Origin: Muribaculaceae bacterium
Lineage (GTDB): Bacteria; Bacteroidota; Bacteroidia; Bacteroidales; Muribaculaceae
Direction: 5' to 3'
DNA length: 45,042 nucleotides
Assembly: GCA_022509205.1 (NCBI GenBank)
Contig: JAFLTR010000016.1
Coordinates: 1-45,042 of the forward strand
Position 1 is the stretch's first letter. Each line of letters begins with the position of its first letter. Shown here one piece after another: positions 37,301-44,594 of this stretch. The notes beneath the pieces are model-generated. The model worked only from the letters and a program-made list of their open reading frames with translations. It searched no databases and was not told where the DNA came from. A program made the position numbers and the translations under genes.

Positions 37301-37768
37301 TACATCGCTGATGAAATAGAAGGATCTGTCGGAATATGGATTGGAGATGTGGCTATATCGAGTCGGGGCCGATGTGTCATTTACCGACCAGCCGATGAAT
37401 CCTTTCCCGAAAAACAATATACCGCCATTCACCCTTATGGATGGGAGCAGGGGCAAATCATCGGGTGAATTAAGGTTTTCCGGTATCATTACGCCTCCAA
37501 AGCCATAGACATTCACTTTCTCGGGGTCGGAAAAGCCGAGGTTTCTGATGGTGGCGTCGCTGATGAACTGCATGCCGGTTTCAGCCACCTCTATTTTGGC
37601 CCAATTCCCCTGAGAGAGAACTGAATTTGTGGCATATCGTTCAGAATCAAAGGCATACGAAAGGTTGTAGGTCATATTCAAGGCTACAACCAGGATCAGG
37701 ATTAGTGCTCTTTTTAAAGAGGTTTTCGTTTCGTGATTAGGCATGTTCATATTATTATCCTCTGTCAT
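34343..37768 (-). CDS. porU: Type IX secretion sortase PorU (gingipain-type C25)
   Basis: This is a protein of about 1141 residues. The start chosen gives a basic n-region and hydrophobic signal (SLKRALILILVVALNM); internal ATGs at 37750 and 37744 are alternatives, and the TTG at 37786 looks less likely. The gingipain-like C25 domain has the catalytic His in IDYIGHANPSGWG (about residue 650) and Cys in YAATCEFLRWD (about 683). PorU removes the C-terminal sorting domain of T9SS cargo and attaches the cargo to A-LPS. It has its own CTD-like end (IEVFDIWGRKVW, SGGIYLYRAIIKT). It is the first gene of the porU / FAH-like / porV / ispF / helicase operon. Confidence 0.93.
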   Translation of the reverse strand: MTEDNNMNMPNHETKTSLKRALILILVVALNMTYNLSYAFDSERYATNSVLSQGNWAKIEVAETGMQFISDATIRNLGFSDPEKVNVYGFGGVMIPENLNSPDDLPLLPSIRVNGGILFFGKGFIGWSVNDTSAPTRYSHISNPYSDRSFYFISDVEGERKEAEKFESGLTASGAPITVFTERLLHEQELSMPMNTGRLVLGEEFRTQSNRSFNFPLPGNTGDATVTVAFGCKTTAGTSSIVLTANGKQLPAANNDQMPYSSTKLIVTTVTNKEVEDPGLSLDLGIKFNGSGIVTTAALNYIEVEYPRSLTFTGGELYYYLSPTQPSEVIVGGAGSSVRLWDVTNPEAPLEVATKLTESGLSYLAEPGYHEYVAFDPSRISRAASPSVKVNNQDIHSLPAPDMLVICPAEFTAAGERLAAFHAATDGLQVTVLTPEAIYNEFSSGKPDVTAFRKLLKMWYDRANGQEGDYPAYCLIMSRPTYDNKQVTAHVKNSGYPRVPIWQSPTGETQTTSYSTDDYIGMLKDVTGNFNIGTAEIHVAVARMPFKSMTEANAALDKLENYVSNPDLGSWRNNVMVIADDQDNGVHLDQAENVIETMLSTNKGSEFQYEKLYLDAYTLEYTGVGASYPQAHNRLMNKWNEGLTLIDYIGHANPSGWGHEYLLTWPNIISMSNTRLPFIYAATCEFLRWDADEVSGAETLWLLPNSGAIGLICPSREVLISANGVLNKSTAKYFFEQEENGDFIRVGDVMRKGKNDSNTGTNKLRYGLIGDPSMRLPFPKLNVIVDEINGVNIAEAEEYPVLQARSSVKLSGHVEDTDGLPLEDFNGIAEITLFDAEKVISTNANGSDGVVSVYNDRKTRLFVGRTKVTDGKWETSFTMPAEIENNYSPALLSFYAFSEDGREANGSSDKLFAYGYDEKAPDDFEGPKMLEFYLNSPSFVSGSQVSPNPVLTARFFDESGISLSEAGIGHNITLNLDGKTYYDDVAQYFVPDENEPGKGHLVYSLGDIPQGSHTLSLTVWDSANNSTTATLSFAISALWKPTIETLTTDVNPATSGVNFIVATDGSTSSMECAIEVFDIWGRKVWRDTAPSLTSSSTRTSLGWNLCDFGGVRVSGGIYLYRAIIKTDSGATVTKTKKLIVK

Positions 37769-38003
37769 AACGCAAAAAAGATTCAAATATTATTTACAAA
37801 CATTACAATAACCCTCCCTATTCATCGCTCCTGTATCGACTTATCCCTCTTTCGTGAGTCTCCTTTTTCGGGAGAGGTTGGCTGCCGCTGAGGTTATTGG
37901 CAATGTGGCGGCGCGGTGGGTCGATTAAAGCCGATTATAAAAATGGATGGCCCAGAACATCCTTTATTGTCAGATTGTTATATTTTTACAAAACCATTAG
38001 GAT

Positions 38004-39467
38004 ATGAGCAAAGCCACAATTTATTCACGTTTTAAAGACATTGTAGAGAAAAATCCTGAGAGAGTCGCAATTTATCAGGACGACAAGGAAGTGACTTTCT
38101 CCCAACTGGATTATCTTGTCAATGCCCTTCTTTCCAAGATATATGCCGCTGACGCCCAAGATGAGGACATGTCGGGACAATTTGTGGGGATTGTGATGCA
38201 CCATGGTTATCTGCAAATAGCAGCGATGCTTGCAGTGTTGAAATCAGGGGCTGCCTATGTGCCTGCCGAACCGGCTCTCCCGGCCGACCGGATCAATTAT
38301 ATGATGCGTAACGCGGGAGTACGACTTATAATCGACGATAACTTCTGCAAGGATCTGACCACGCCGGAAAAGGATTATCCTGATATGTCGCAGCCTGACG
38401 GCATCGCCTACGTGCTCTATACTTCAGGCACCACGGGCAAGCCGAAAGGCGTGATTATCGAGAATCATTGCGTGGCCAACTATGCCCGTGCTTTCGGGGC
38501 TGAAATGAAAATCGGGCCGGGCGATGTGATGCTCCAGTATTCTATATGCTCTTTTGATATTTTCGTGGAAGAAGTGTTTGCCACCCTTCTTAACGGAGCC
38601 GCTTTGGCGATACCTTCAGAAGCGGTTCATAACGGTCCTCTCGAGGGATTGATGGATTTTTGTAGGCGCCACAATGTCACGATTATCGACGGTTTCCCAT
38701 ATCTTGTGGCCGATATCAACCATCGACCGGAACTGCTCCCGCCTTCGGTGACCCTTATTGTCAGCGGGGGAGATGTGGTGAGGGAAAATTATATTTCCAA
38801 CCTCCGTCAACGTGGAGTCAGGATATATAACACCTATGGGCCGTCGGAGACTTGCGTATGTTCAAACTATTATCGCATCGATAATGCCCCGGCGCTGGAA
38901 GATGGTACATATCCTGTGGGTAAACCGGTGGAGGGTGTCGATGTCAGGATTTTCGATGAAAATTTCAAGGAAATGGCCGACGGAGAAGTTGGCGAGATCT
39001 GTATTTTCGGAGAGGGAGTGGGCAGAGGGTATCTTGGTAATCCTCCCGAGCAGGCCAATTTTATAAAGTTGCCCGACGGCACGCACTTCTACCGGAGCGG
39101 CGACATGGGCTACCGTCGATCAGACGGGAATATCATATTTCTGCATAGACGCGACGATCAGGTGATGATTCTTGGACGTAGGGTAGAGCCGGAGGAAGTG
39201 GAAAACGTATTGAATGAATATCATGACATCGACAGGGGAATCGTCAGAGCTTTCAAGGATGAAACGGGCCTTCACTATCTGGTGGCCTATATAGTTCCCG
39301 ATATCGGATTCACGTTGTCAGGACTCAAAGACTGGCTGAAGTCAAAACTTGCAGATTTCATGGTGCCGGAATTTTATGTTGCGCTCCATCATATTCCGCT
39401 CAATTCCCATGGGAAAGTAGATATGACACAATTGCCGGTTGTGTTGAAGGAAGGTGAGTATAAATGA
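38004..39467 (+). CDS. Stand-alone adenylation (NRPS A-domain-like) enzyme
   Basis: This 487-residue ANL-superfamily enzyme activates a carboxylic acid, most likely an amino acid, as its AMP ester. All core motifs are present: LKSGAAYVPAEPALPADR (A2), YTSGTTGKPKGV (139-150, A3), FDIFVEE (A4, Asp185), NTYGPSE (276-282, A5), GEICIFGEG (A6), YRSGD (363-367, A7), HRRDDQVMILGRRVEP (A8) and the catalytic lysine in HGKVD (Lys471, A10). The chain ends just after A10, so there is no fused carrier domain, and no separate carrier gene is visible nearby. Asp at the A4 site suits an alpha-amino acid, and the Glu-rich FVEE could suit a basic one, but this is speculative. The stop overlaps the next start by 4 bases (ATGA). 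Confidence 0.9.
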   Translation: MSKATIYSRFKDIVEKNPERVAIYQDDKEVTFSQLDYLVNALLSKIYAADAQDEDMSGQFVGIVMHHGYLQIAAMLAVLKSGAAYVPAEPALPADRINYMMRNAGVRLIIDDNFCKDLTTPEKDYPDMSQPDGIAYVLYTSGTTGKPKGVIIENHCVANYARAFGAEMKIGPGDVMLQYSICSFDIFVEEVFATLLNGAALAIPSEAVHNGPLEGLMDFCRRHNVTIIDGFPYLVADINHRPELLPPSVTLIVSGGDVVRENYISNLRQRGVRIYNTYGPSETCVCSNYYRIDNAPALEDGTYPVGKPVEGVDVRIFDENFKEMADGEVGEICIFGEGVGRGYLGNPPEQANFIKLPDGTHFYRSGDMGYRRSDGNIIFLHRRDDQVMILGRRVEPEEVENVLNEYHDIDRGIVRAFKDETGLHYLVAYIVPDIGFTLSGLKDWLKSKLADFMVPEFYVALHHIPLNSHGKVDMTQLPVVLKEGEYK

Positions 39468-39907
39468 TAGAGATTAAGGAAATATCGGATGTTGCAACTC
39501 TCATGCGTTGGCGTAGGGAGGTGATACTAAATGTCTTCGGGGAAGATCCCACAGAGGAACTTATGGAATGCAACCGTTCTTATTATGAGCGCCATTTAAG
39601 AGATGGTTCACATCTGGCATTTGTAGCTTTTTACTCCGGTCGGGAGGCGGGTTGCGGTTCGATCTGTCTCACAGAAGAGCTTCCTTCCCCCGATAATCCT
39701 TCAGGGCGTTGTGCCTATCTAATGAATATATTTGTGAGAGCCCCTTTCCGCGAGCATGGCATCGCCCACCATATAGTGGAGCGGTTGGTGGAGGAAGCCC
39801 GACTTAGAAATTGCGGGAAAATTTATCTTGAAACCACTTCGTCGGGACGTCCGGTGTATGAGTCCTTGGGATTTCGTGATCTGCCCGATATGATGAAACT
39901 TATGTAG
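39464..39907 (+). CDS. GNAT-family N-acetyltransferase
   Basis: This 147-residue single-domain GNAT protein has the acetyl-CoA pyrophosphate loop RAPFREHGIAHHIV and the following helix-strand ERLVEEARLRNCGKIYLETT. The C-terminal SGRPVYESLGFRDLPDMMKL is typical of small-molecule acetyltransferases. It transfers acetyl, or another acyl group, to an amine. Its start overlaps the stop of the adenylation gene, and the esterase gene follows 7 bases later, so the three are almost certainly co-translated. In this setting it could acylate the activated product or provide resistance to it. The substrate is unknown. Confidence 0.88.
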   Translation: MIEIKEISDVATLMRWRREVILNVFGEDPTEELMECNRSYYERHLRDGSHLAFVAFYSGREAGCGSICLTEELPSPDNPSGRCAYLMNIFVRAPFREHGIAHHIVERLVEEARLRNCGKIYLETTSSGRPVYESLGFRDLPDMMKLM

Positions 39908-39914
39908 AATAAAG

Positions 39915-40607
39915 ATGACTACAAAAATTAATGTGAAAGGTTTTGAGTGTGCTGTTGCCACGTATCCGGGGAGCTCCACACTCACTTATATGATTTATCC
40001 GGCCCTTGAGCAACTGGAGTCTAAATGGCTGCAAAGGATGTCGGATATGCATAAGGAGAATATAGCCATGGTTTATGTTCCGGCCGACGACTGGAATGAT
40101 GTCTTGACTCCCTGGGCCGAACCGGGAGAGGTAAAGGGTTGGCCACCTTTTGCCGGTAAAGCTCCGGAGTTTCTTAAAATTTTGCAGGAGGAGATACTAC
40201 CGGAGGTGGAAAAAATCTGCGGACTTCCTGAAAATTTTACCCGTAATCTAATAGGGGTGTCATTAAGCGGACTGTTCACTCTCTGGCAATGGATGCAGGA
40301 AGACACGTTCCGTTCCATCGCCTGCCTGTCGGGATCTTTCTGGTATGCGGGATTCTTAGACTGGTTTGAGAAGCAGTCCATCCCTCAAAAAAGTGGCATG
40401 GCATATTTCCTTTTGGGAGAAGAGGAGCCGCATACAAACGTGAAGGCTTACCAAAGTGTGGGCCGAAACACAGAGACAATAGTGGAAAGACTAAAAAATG
40501 CCGGTATAGATGTAAACTTCGAATGGGTTCCCGGAAATCATTTTAGCCGTCCTGTCCATAGGGCCGAAAAAGCTCTGGCCGCTCTTGACCCAACCTCTGC
40601 CGGTTAA
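39915..40607 (+). CDS. Alpha/beta-fold esterase-like hydrolase
   Basis: This is a 230-residue cytoplasmic alpha/beta hydrolase resembling the enterochelin-esterase-like group (COG2819-type). The nucleophile elbow is GVSLSG, the likely catalytic histidine is in PGNHFSRP, and the acid is probably in the FLLGEEEP loop. The YVPADDWNDVLTPWAEP segment is shared with family members that hydrolyse esters or amides of small acyl compounds. As the third gene of the adenylation/GNAT operon it could release, or proof-read, an activated or acylated product. No signal peptide is visible. The role is inferred from context only. Confidence 0.75.
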   Translation: MTTKINVKGFECAVATYPGSSTLTYMIYPALEQLESKWLQRMSDMHKENIAMVYVPADDWNDVLTPWAEPGEVKGWPPFAGKAPEFLKILQEEILPEVEKICGLPENFTRNLIGVSLSGLFTLWQWMQEDTFRSIACLSGSFWYAGFLDWFEKQSIPQKSGMAYFLLGEEEPHTNVKAYQSVGRNTETIVERLKNAGIDVNFEWVPGNHFSRPVHRAEKALAALDPTSAG

Positions 40608-40707
40608 GTCTAATTTTAAAGGGGTAAGGTTTGAAAGTTTTCAGCACAAACCATTTGACAAATAGGATTGTTGATTTAATAGAAATAACTTTAAAAATGC
40701 AATAATT

Positions 40708-41415
40708 ATGAATAAGATTATGATTTGGAGCGATTTCGCTTGTCCTTACTGTTATATAGGAGAGAGAAGACTAAAAGATGCTTTAAAAGAACTTGGATGG
40801 GAAGAAAAGTTTGAGATCTCATACAAGGCTTTTGAACTAAATCCCGAAGCCTCCAAAGTGGCCTCGGAAGTGTCTATTGTAGAGCGTCTTGCCCGGAAAT
40901 ATGGATTGTCGATGGGTGAGGCTCAAGAGAAAATAGACTCCATAGATGCTCAGGGCCGTGACCTGGGGATAGATTTCAGATATTCCACAGCCAGACCCTC
41001 CAACACTTTCGATGCCCATAGGCTGATGAAACTTGCGGAAGCCCGGTATGATCGGGACACGATCGAAAAACTCAACAAAAATCTTTTCGACGCATATTTT
41101 GTGCGCAATCAGGTGCTTGCCGATAAAACGGTTTTGTTGGAGAATGCTTTGATGTCGGGTCTTAAGGAAGAAGATGTCATGAAGACCCTGGACACAGACG
41201 AATATGGTCCGGCCGTAAGGAGAGATGAAGAGGAAGCCTCACGGCTTGGAGTCAGAGGAGTGCCTTATATAGTTTTCAACAATAAATATGCTGTGCCGGG
41301 TGCGTTATCGATAGATGATTTTAAATCTGTGTTAAAGGAAATCTTTGATTCCGAACCGATTGATAACATTTCCGGTAAGACCGAGAGCTGTGATGAGAAT
41401 GGCTGCTCCATATAA
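40708..41415 (+). CDS. DsbA/FrnE-like thiol oxidoreductase
   Basis: This 235-residue thioredoxin-fold protein of the DsbA/FrnE/HCCA-isomerase group has CPYC at residues 12-15 and cis-proline in RGVPYIVF. The insertion helical region between carries FELNPEASK, the 2-hydroxychromene-carboxylate-isomerase-like helix. No signal peptide is visible, so it is probably cytoplasmic, as in FrnE. The C-terminal tail SCDENGCSI has two more cysteines. It is 100 bases downstream of the esterase gene, so it may or may not share its transcript. It could act in disulfide handling or oxidative stress; substrate unknown. Confidence 0.85.
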   Translation: MNKIMIWSDFACPYCYIGERRLKDALKELGWEEKFEISYKAFELNPEASKVASEVSIVERLARKYGLSMGEAQEKIDSIDAQGRDLGIDFRYSTARPSNTFDAHRLMKLAEARYDRDTIEKLNKNLFDAYFVRNQVLADKTVLLENALMSGLKEEDVMKTLDTDEYGPAVRRDEEEASRLGVRGVPYIVFNNKYAVPGALSIDDFKSVLKEIFDSEPIDNISGKTESCDENGCSI

Positions 41416-41461
41416 AGACATGACAAACTCCCGAACATGGGAATAAACTTTTATGACAATT

Positions 41462-41499
41462 AAGAGGGTGTGTCAAAATGAAAGATGACACACCCTCTT
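41462..41499. terminator. Bidirectional hairpin terminator
   Basis: A perfect 14-base stem, AAGAGGGTGTGTCA (41462-41475) and TGACACACCCTCTT (41486-41499), has a 10-base loop and a T at the end of the right arm. It lies between the DsbA-like gene (plus) and the convergent small lipoprotein gene (minus). Confidence 0.85.
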
Positions 41500-41557
41500 T
41501 GCCCTGTTTTATGTGTGAACTTTGGAAAAGTTCATCCCGTTATTTGCTGACTGGCTG

Positions 41558-41932
41558 TTACCAGAATTTGCCCCAGCCACGAGCCATGCAATCCACCACA
41601 CGGCCAAATTTCTGCATGTTGACAGTGTTTTTGTTAAAGTTTTCTGAATCAGAATTCACAGCCTTCATGCATGCTGTGTAATAGAGAGGCACCAGAGGAT
41701 ATTCTTGGGTGACTTCATGGATGCTGGCCATTAATGATTCCTGGTCATAGGGATCAGCAGTACGGTTTATCTGCTCCATATCACACATTGCTTCATACAT
41801 ATAGTCTACCATCTCACTGTAATCTGCTGCCGATAAAGCCTTACTGTCCTTAATCTTGTCGGAAATGGAACTGCCACAACTCGCTAATGCTATAAGCATG
41901 GCACAAATAAACACACTGATTGTTTTGTTCAT
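41558..41932 (-). CDS. Small lipoprotein of unknown function
   Basis: This is a 124-residue predicted lipoprotein, with signal sequence and lipobox LASC (Cys19). The mature part is helical and acidic, with the notable stretch SKALSAADYSEMVDYMYEAMCDMEQIN, and ends in a basic Trp-rich tail (MARGWGKFW). I do not recognise a domain. It is transcribed away from the 333-residue gene across an 82-base spacer. A minus-strand TAATTTCG (41962-41955) could be its -7 element with one mismatch. AT-rich like the block to its right. Confidence 0.68.
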   Translation of the reverse strand: MNKTISVFICAMLIALASCGSSISDKIKDSKALSAADYSEMVDYMYEAMCDMEQINRTADPYDQESLMASIHEVTQEYPLVPLYYTACMKAVNSDSENFNKNTVNMQKFGRVVDCMARGWGKFW

Positions 41933-42014
41933 AGCTCTTAAAATTTTTTTGTGGCGAAATTATCCTTTTTAGATATGACGGGAAATATACGTATAGTAAA
42001 TTTCTTTATTTTAG

Positions 42015-43016
42015 ATGTCTAAAAATGTGATTATGGAAGTTGAGGAGCAAATAGAATGGATAAGGAAGGCAGGAGAAACGCATATATCACGTTTCTCACG
42101 CCTTGCACCATTGGAAGAAACGGAAGGAGAGCTGGCCGGGGAAAAAGATCCCCGGTATCTTATGTATAAGATAGGGTCTATGACATCAGGAGAGAAATCG
42201 CGAAAGTATGAATTTCTTATAGAGTACGACACCTACCTTCCTTCACAAGGAATTTATTTCGGTTGCAAATCAATCACATTGCCCGGAGGGGATAATAAAG
42301 AAGAGATTTTGAAGGCAGATAGTGATTGGATGGAGATTAAGGATTTGGCGGCTCGAAGGCTCAACAATGTCTTTGTTAACAAAGATTTTTCTTTCAGGTT
42401 TAAAGTCACTGACAATGCCAATAACAATACTTACTGGCCATTCTGGATATCACTGCATGAAGATGAAGACGTATGGAATGTGGGGGTAAGGGCGCTGGAT
42501 ATTATAAGACAAGCTTTCAAAGGTGTTTCAAGAGATAATTGGGAATTTGACATCTCGTCCGGGGAAAAAATTTATTATAAGGATGACCCTAATTCTATGG
42601 AAACAGCCTTTACCGACAAAGCGTTTGAAATGCTTCAAACCAACATAAAAAGAAACGTCAAGCAATGTCTTACAAAAAATCTTCGGGGAAGAGATGATCT
42701 GTTCCTGGACAGATTTCTGTATTTTTTGGAGAAAGCCCCCGAAAAGGGCTTCCTTATTCGGAACTATGGCTATGAGAAGGCCTGGCAACTGAATGAAAGA
42801 TTCAAAGACACGGATTTCACTGCTTTCTCAAAAGTCTTATTCAATTTTATAGGGCAAGCCACGGAAGTGGTTGGATTTAAGATCCCTTGGAGCAATTTGA
42901 TAAGAGTCTTTATGAGGGCTGATGAGACTCCTTACAAGATACAGGTTAAAACTTTGAATGTGAAGGAAGAAAAGTTAAGATATTGGGAAGACCTTCTGGG
43001 CTGTGAATTCATGTAG
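42015..43016 (+). CDS. Unrecognised 333-residue soluble protein
   Basis: This is a complete open frame of 333 residues with good codon structure, beginning MSKNVIMEVEEQ (an ATG at residue 7 is an alternative). No signal peptide or transmembrane segment is visible. The sequence is rich in charged and aromatic residues, with likely beta strands around YEFLIEYDTYLPSQGIYFG and helices around TAFTDKAFEMLQTNIKRNVK and ERFKDTDFTAFSKVLFNFIG. I do not recognise a family, so no function is assigned. It sits in AT-rich sequence between a small lipoprotein and the PIN module, and ends before a strong hairpin. It could belong to an accessory island. Confidence 0.7.
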   Translation: MSKNVIMEVEEQIEWIRKAGETHISRFSRLAPLEETEGELAGEKDPRYLMYKIGSMTSGEKSRKYEFLIEYDTYLPSQGIYFGCKSITLPGGDNKEEILKADSDWMEIKDLAARRLNNVFVNKDFSFRFKVTDNANNNTYWPFWISLHEDEDVWNVGVRALDIIRQAFKGVSRDNWEFDISSGEKIYYKDDPNSMETAFTDKAFEMLQTNIKRNVKQCLTKNLRGRDDLFLDRFLYFLEKAPEKGFLIRNYGYEKAWQLNERFKDTDFTAFSKVLFNFIGQATEVVGFKIPWSNLIRVFMRADETPYKIQVKTLNVKEEKLRYWEDLLGCEFM

Positions 43017-43299
43017 AAGTGGAAATAATTAGACAAAAACTATCTGACAAATGGAAATATCAAGATGAAGAAAACAGCTGTAGGGTTTGGATTAAAAGAT
43101 TTGCCTTATATAATTATATCTATAAACCTTATGCGCATGGTGTTTCATCCTTACAATTAGGCATGACCTGAAATTGCCGACAATTTTCTCTTATTTTATC
43201 CCTATAAAACACTGATTAGTAGGAGAATAATTATAAATTTCCAAATAAGCATGTTTCAATATGCTTATTTGGAAACCTAAAATCTAAAATTATAATTCC
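43017..43299. other. AT-rich spacer with a 50-codon open frame lacking ATG
   Basis: These 283 bases separate the 333-residue gene from the PIN gene. From a GTG at 43019 a frame runs 50 codons to a stop at 43169-43171 (product begins VEIIRQKLSDKWKYQDEEN and reads protein-like). GTG is the only possible start, and the frame is open over only 55 codons, so it may be chance. A strong hairpin lies at 43238-43275. Confidence 0.3.
43238..43275. terminator. Long perfect hairpin between convergent genes
   Basis: A 15-base perfect stem, TTTCCAAATAAGCAT (43238-43252) and ATGCTTATTTGGAAA (43261-43275), has an 8-base loop. A second, outer inverted repeat AATTATAA (43229-43236) / TTATAATT (43290-43297) flanks it. 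It is placed to terminate both the 333-residue gene and the PIN module, though no long T-run follows. Confidence 0.6.
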
Positions 43300-43809
43300 T
43301 TATTCTTCCAATTCTAAATATCCGAATTTTACGCTACATGGAGTATGGATGTCTAAATGCTCTATATCTGTTGCCCCTTCCTTCCGGAGAATTTCAATAA
43401 ATTTTAATGACTCTGAATCAGATGTAACAAAATATTTGATTTCTTTTTCGTAAGAACCTTGAGCAATTATTTTTGAATCATTGGGCACCACAACCCTTTC
43501 CTTTACTATTAACTCACCTTTTTTCTTGGCATTAAAAAGAATTCGTGTGAAAATTCCGGCTTCTTTGGCATGAAAAATATTAAAAGGAAGGATTCTAAGA
43601 TTGTTGAAAGGTAAATCATTAAAATCCCCTTTTACGCAATATTCGGCGATTGAAATGGTAGAAAAATAGAGTGGAATATTATTATTCAGGAAATGCCGGA
43701 AATAATCTAATGCATTTTGATGCAAAGGAGAATTCAAGTCTAAAAGCCGTATTATAAAACTTGTGTCCAGAATAACACTGTAATTAGGGATATTCTCTTT
43801 TTTAGCCAT
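43300..43809 (-). CDS. PIN-domain ribonuclease, probable toxin of a pair
   Basis: This is a 169-residue PIN-domain protein. The four acidic residues that hold catalytic metal are visible: Asp15 in VILDTSF, Glu56 in IAEYC, Asp111 in VPNDSKIIA and Asp131 in TSDSES. PIN proteins of VapC type cut specific tRNA or rRNA sites. Its start codon overlaps the end of the upstream gene by 8 bases, and the sequence AGAGGAGG just before it doubles as codons of that gene, so translation is probably coupled. This is the order of toxin-antitoxin pairs (partner first), but the partner is far larger than a usual VapB. Activity not proven. Confidence 0.8.
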   Translation of the reverse strand: MAKKENIPNYSVILDTSFIIRLLDLNSPLHQNALDYFRHFLNNNIPLYFSTISIAEYCVKGDFNDLPFNNLRILPFNIFHAKEAGIFTRILFNAKKKGELIVKERVVVPNDSKIIAQGSYEKEIKYFVTSDSESLKFIEILRKEGATDIEHLDIHTPCSVKFGYLELEE

Positions 43810-44581
43810 TTCCTCCTCTTATATTATACAACCATTTGTCTATATCCTTAACGTCTTCCCAATGAGGGGTTGCCCTTTTTATTAATCGTTCAAGATATTG
43901 AGCATTATATGAAGGGTCATGTTGATTAAGTTCCATCAAAACTAAGCTGGCAGGATCTAATTCTCCCGTTTCAATATTTTGACGGCCTATGGCTCTTACC
44001 GAAAAATGTTTATATAGAACATTCTCAGTTAATTCCTCAAGATATTCTTTTTCTGTCTTAATAATTAGTAATCCCTTATCTTTTGTTTGAATATGGATAT
44101 TAGGTTTGTCTTTTCCTCCGGCATTAACCAATATTCCATAAAAATAAAATTCAGCATCAGCCCATAAATTTTCATTTATATGATAGGAGGTATCATGGGA
44201 GATGACCAATTTTGGTTCAGTGGCATTGTATTCTCCGAACTCATATATATATCCCGTTCTATGAGCTGATTTTTGAACTTCGCTTAGTGCTCGAGCTGTT
44301 TCTAATTCTAGTCCATCTAAATTACCATTTGCTTTTACCATACTAATAATAGTAAGGAAAACTGCTGCACTTTGGGGTGTGGTCTTGAATATATTTCTAA
44401 CTGAACCTTTTTCTATTGAATAAGTAATAGGAGCTCTCTTAAATTTCTGATTGGGATATAATAAAGCCTCGATGACATCAAAAAGACTTTTGATCTCTTT
44501 GATGTCAAAGTTATCTGGGGTAAGCGGCTCATTGCCGTTTTTCCCTTTAACCGTAATCTCTATCACACCACTTTCTGCCAT
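43802..44581 (-). CDS. Unrecognised 259-residue partner of the PIN protein
   Basis: This is a 259-residue soluble protein with no signal peptide, starting at ATG 44581. It opens with a predicted beta strand (IEITVKGKNG) and a helix rich in KSLFDVIEALLYP. Later parts alternate strands such as WADAEFYFYGILVNAGG and PNIHIQTKDKGLLIIKT, a pattern suggesting a compact alpha/beta fold. No DNA-binding helix-turn-helix or ribbon-helix-helix is obvious. I do not recognise a family. Being translated just before, and overlapping, the PIN gene, it could be the antitoxin or a substrate-guiding subunit. A 19-base inverted repeat at 44595-44613, close to its start, could be its operator. Confidence 0.68.
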   Translation of the reverse strand: MAESGVIEITVKGKNGNEPLTPDNFDIKEIKSLFDVIEALLYPNQKFKRAPITYSIEKGSVRNIFKTTPQSAAVFLTIISMVKANGNLDGLELETARALSEVQKSAHRTGYIYEFGEYNATEPKLVISHDTSYHINENLWADAEFYFYGILVNAGGKDKPNIHIQTKDKGLLIIKTEKEYLEELTENVLYKHFSVRAIGRQNIETGELDPASLVLMELNQHDPSYNAQYLERLIKRATPHWEDVKDIDKWLYNIRGGNG

Positions 44582-44594
44582 GTCAGAATTTAGG

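Noticed and set aside
43019..43171. A 50-codon frame after the 333-residue gene, called as a protein
   Set aside because: Only a GTG start is possible and there is no independent evidence of translation, so it is described as part of the spacer and not called as a CDS.
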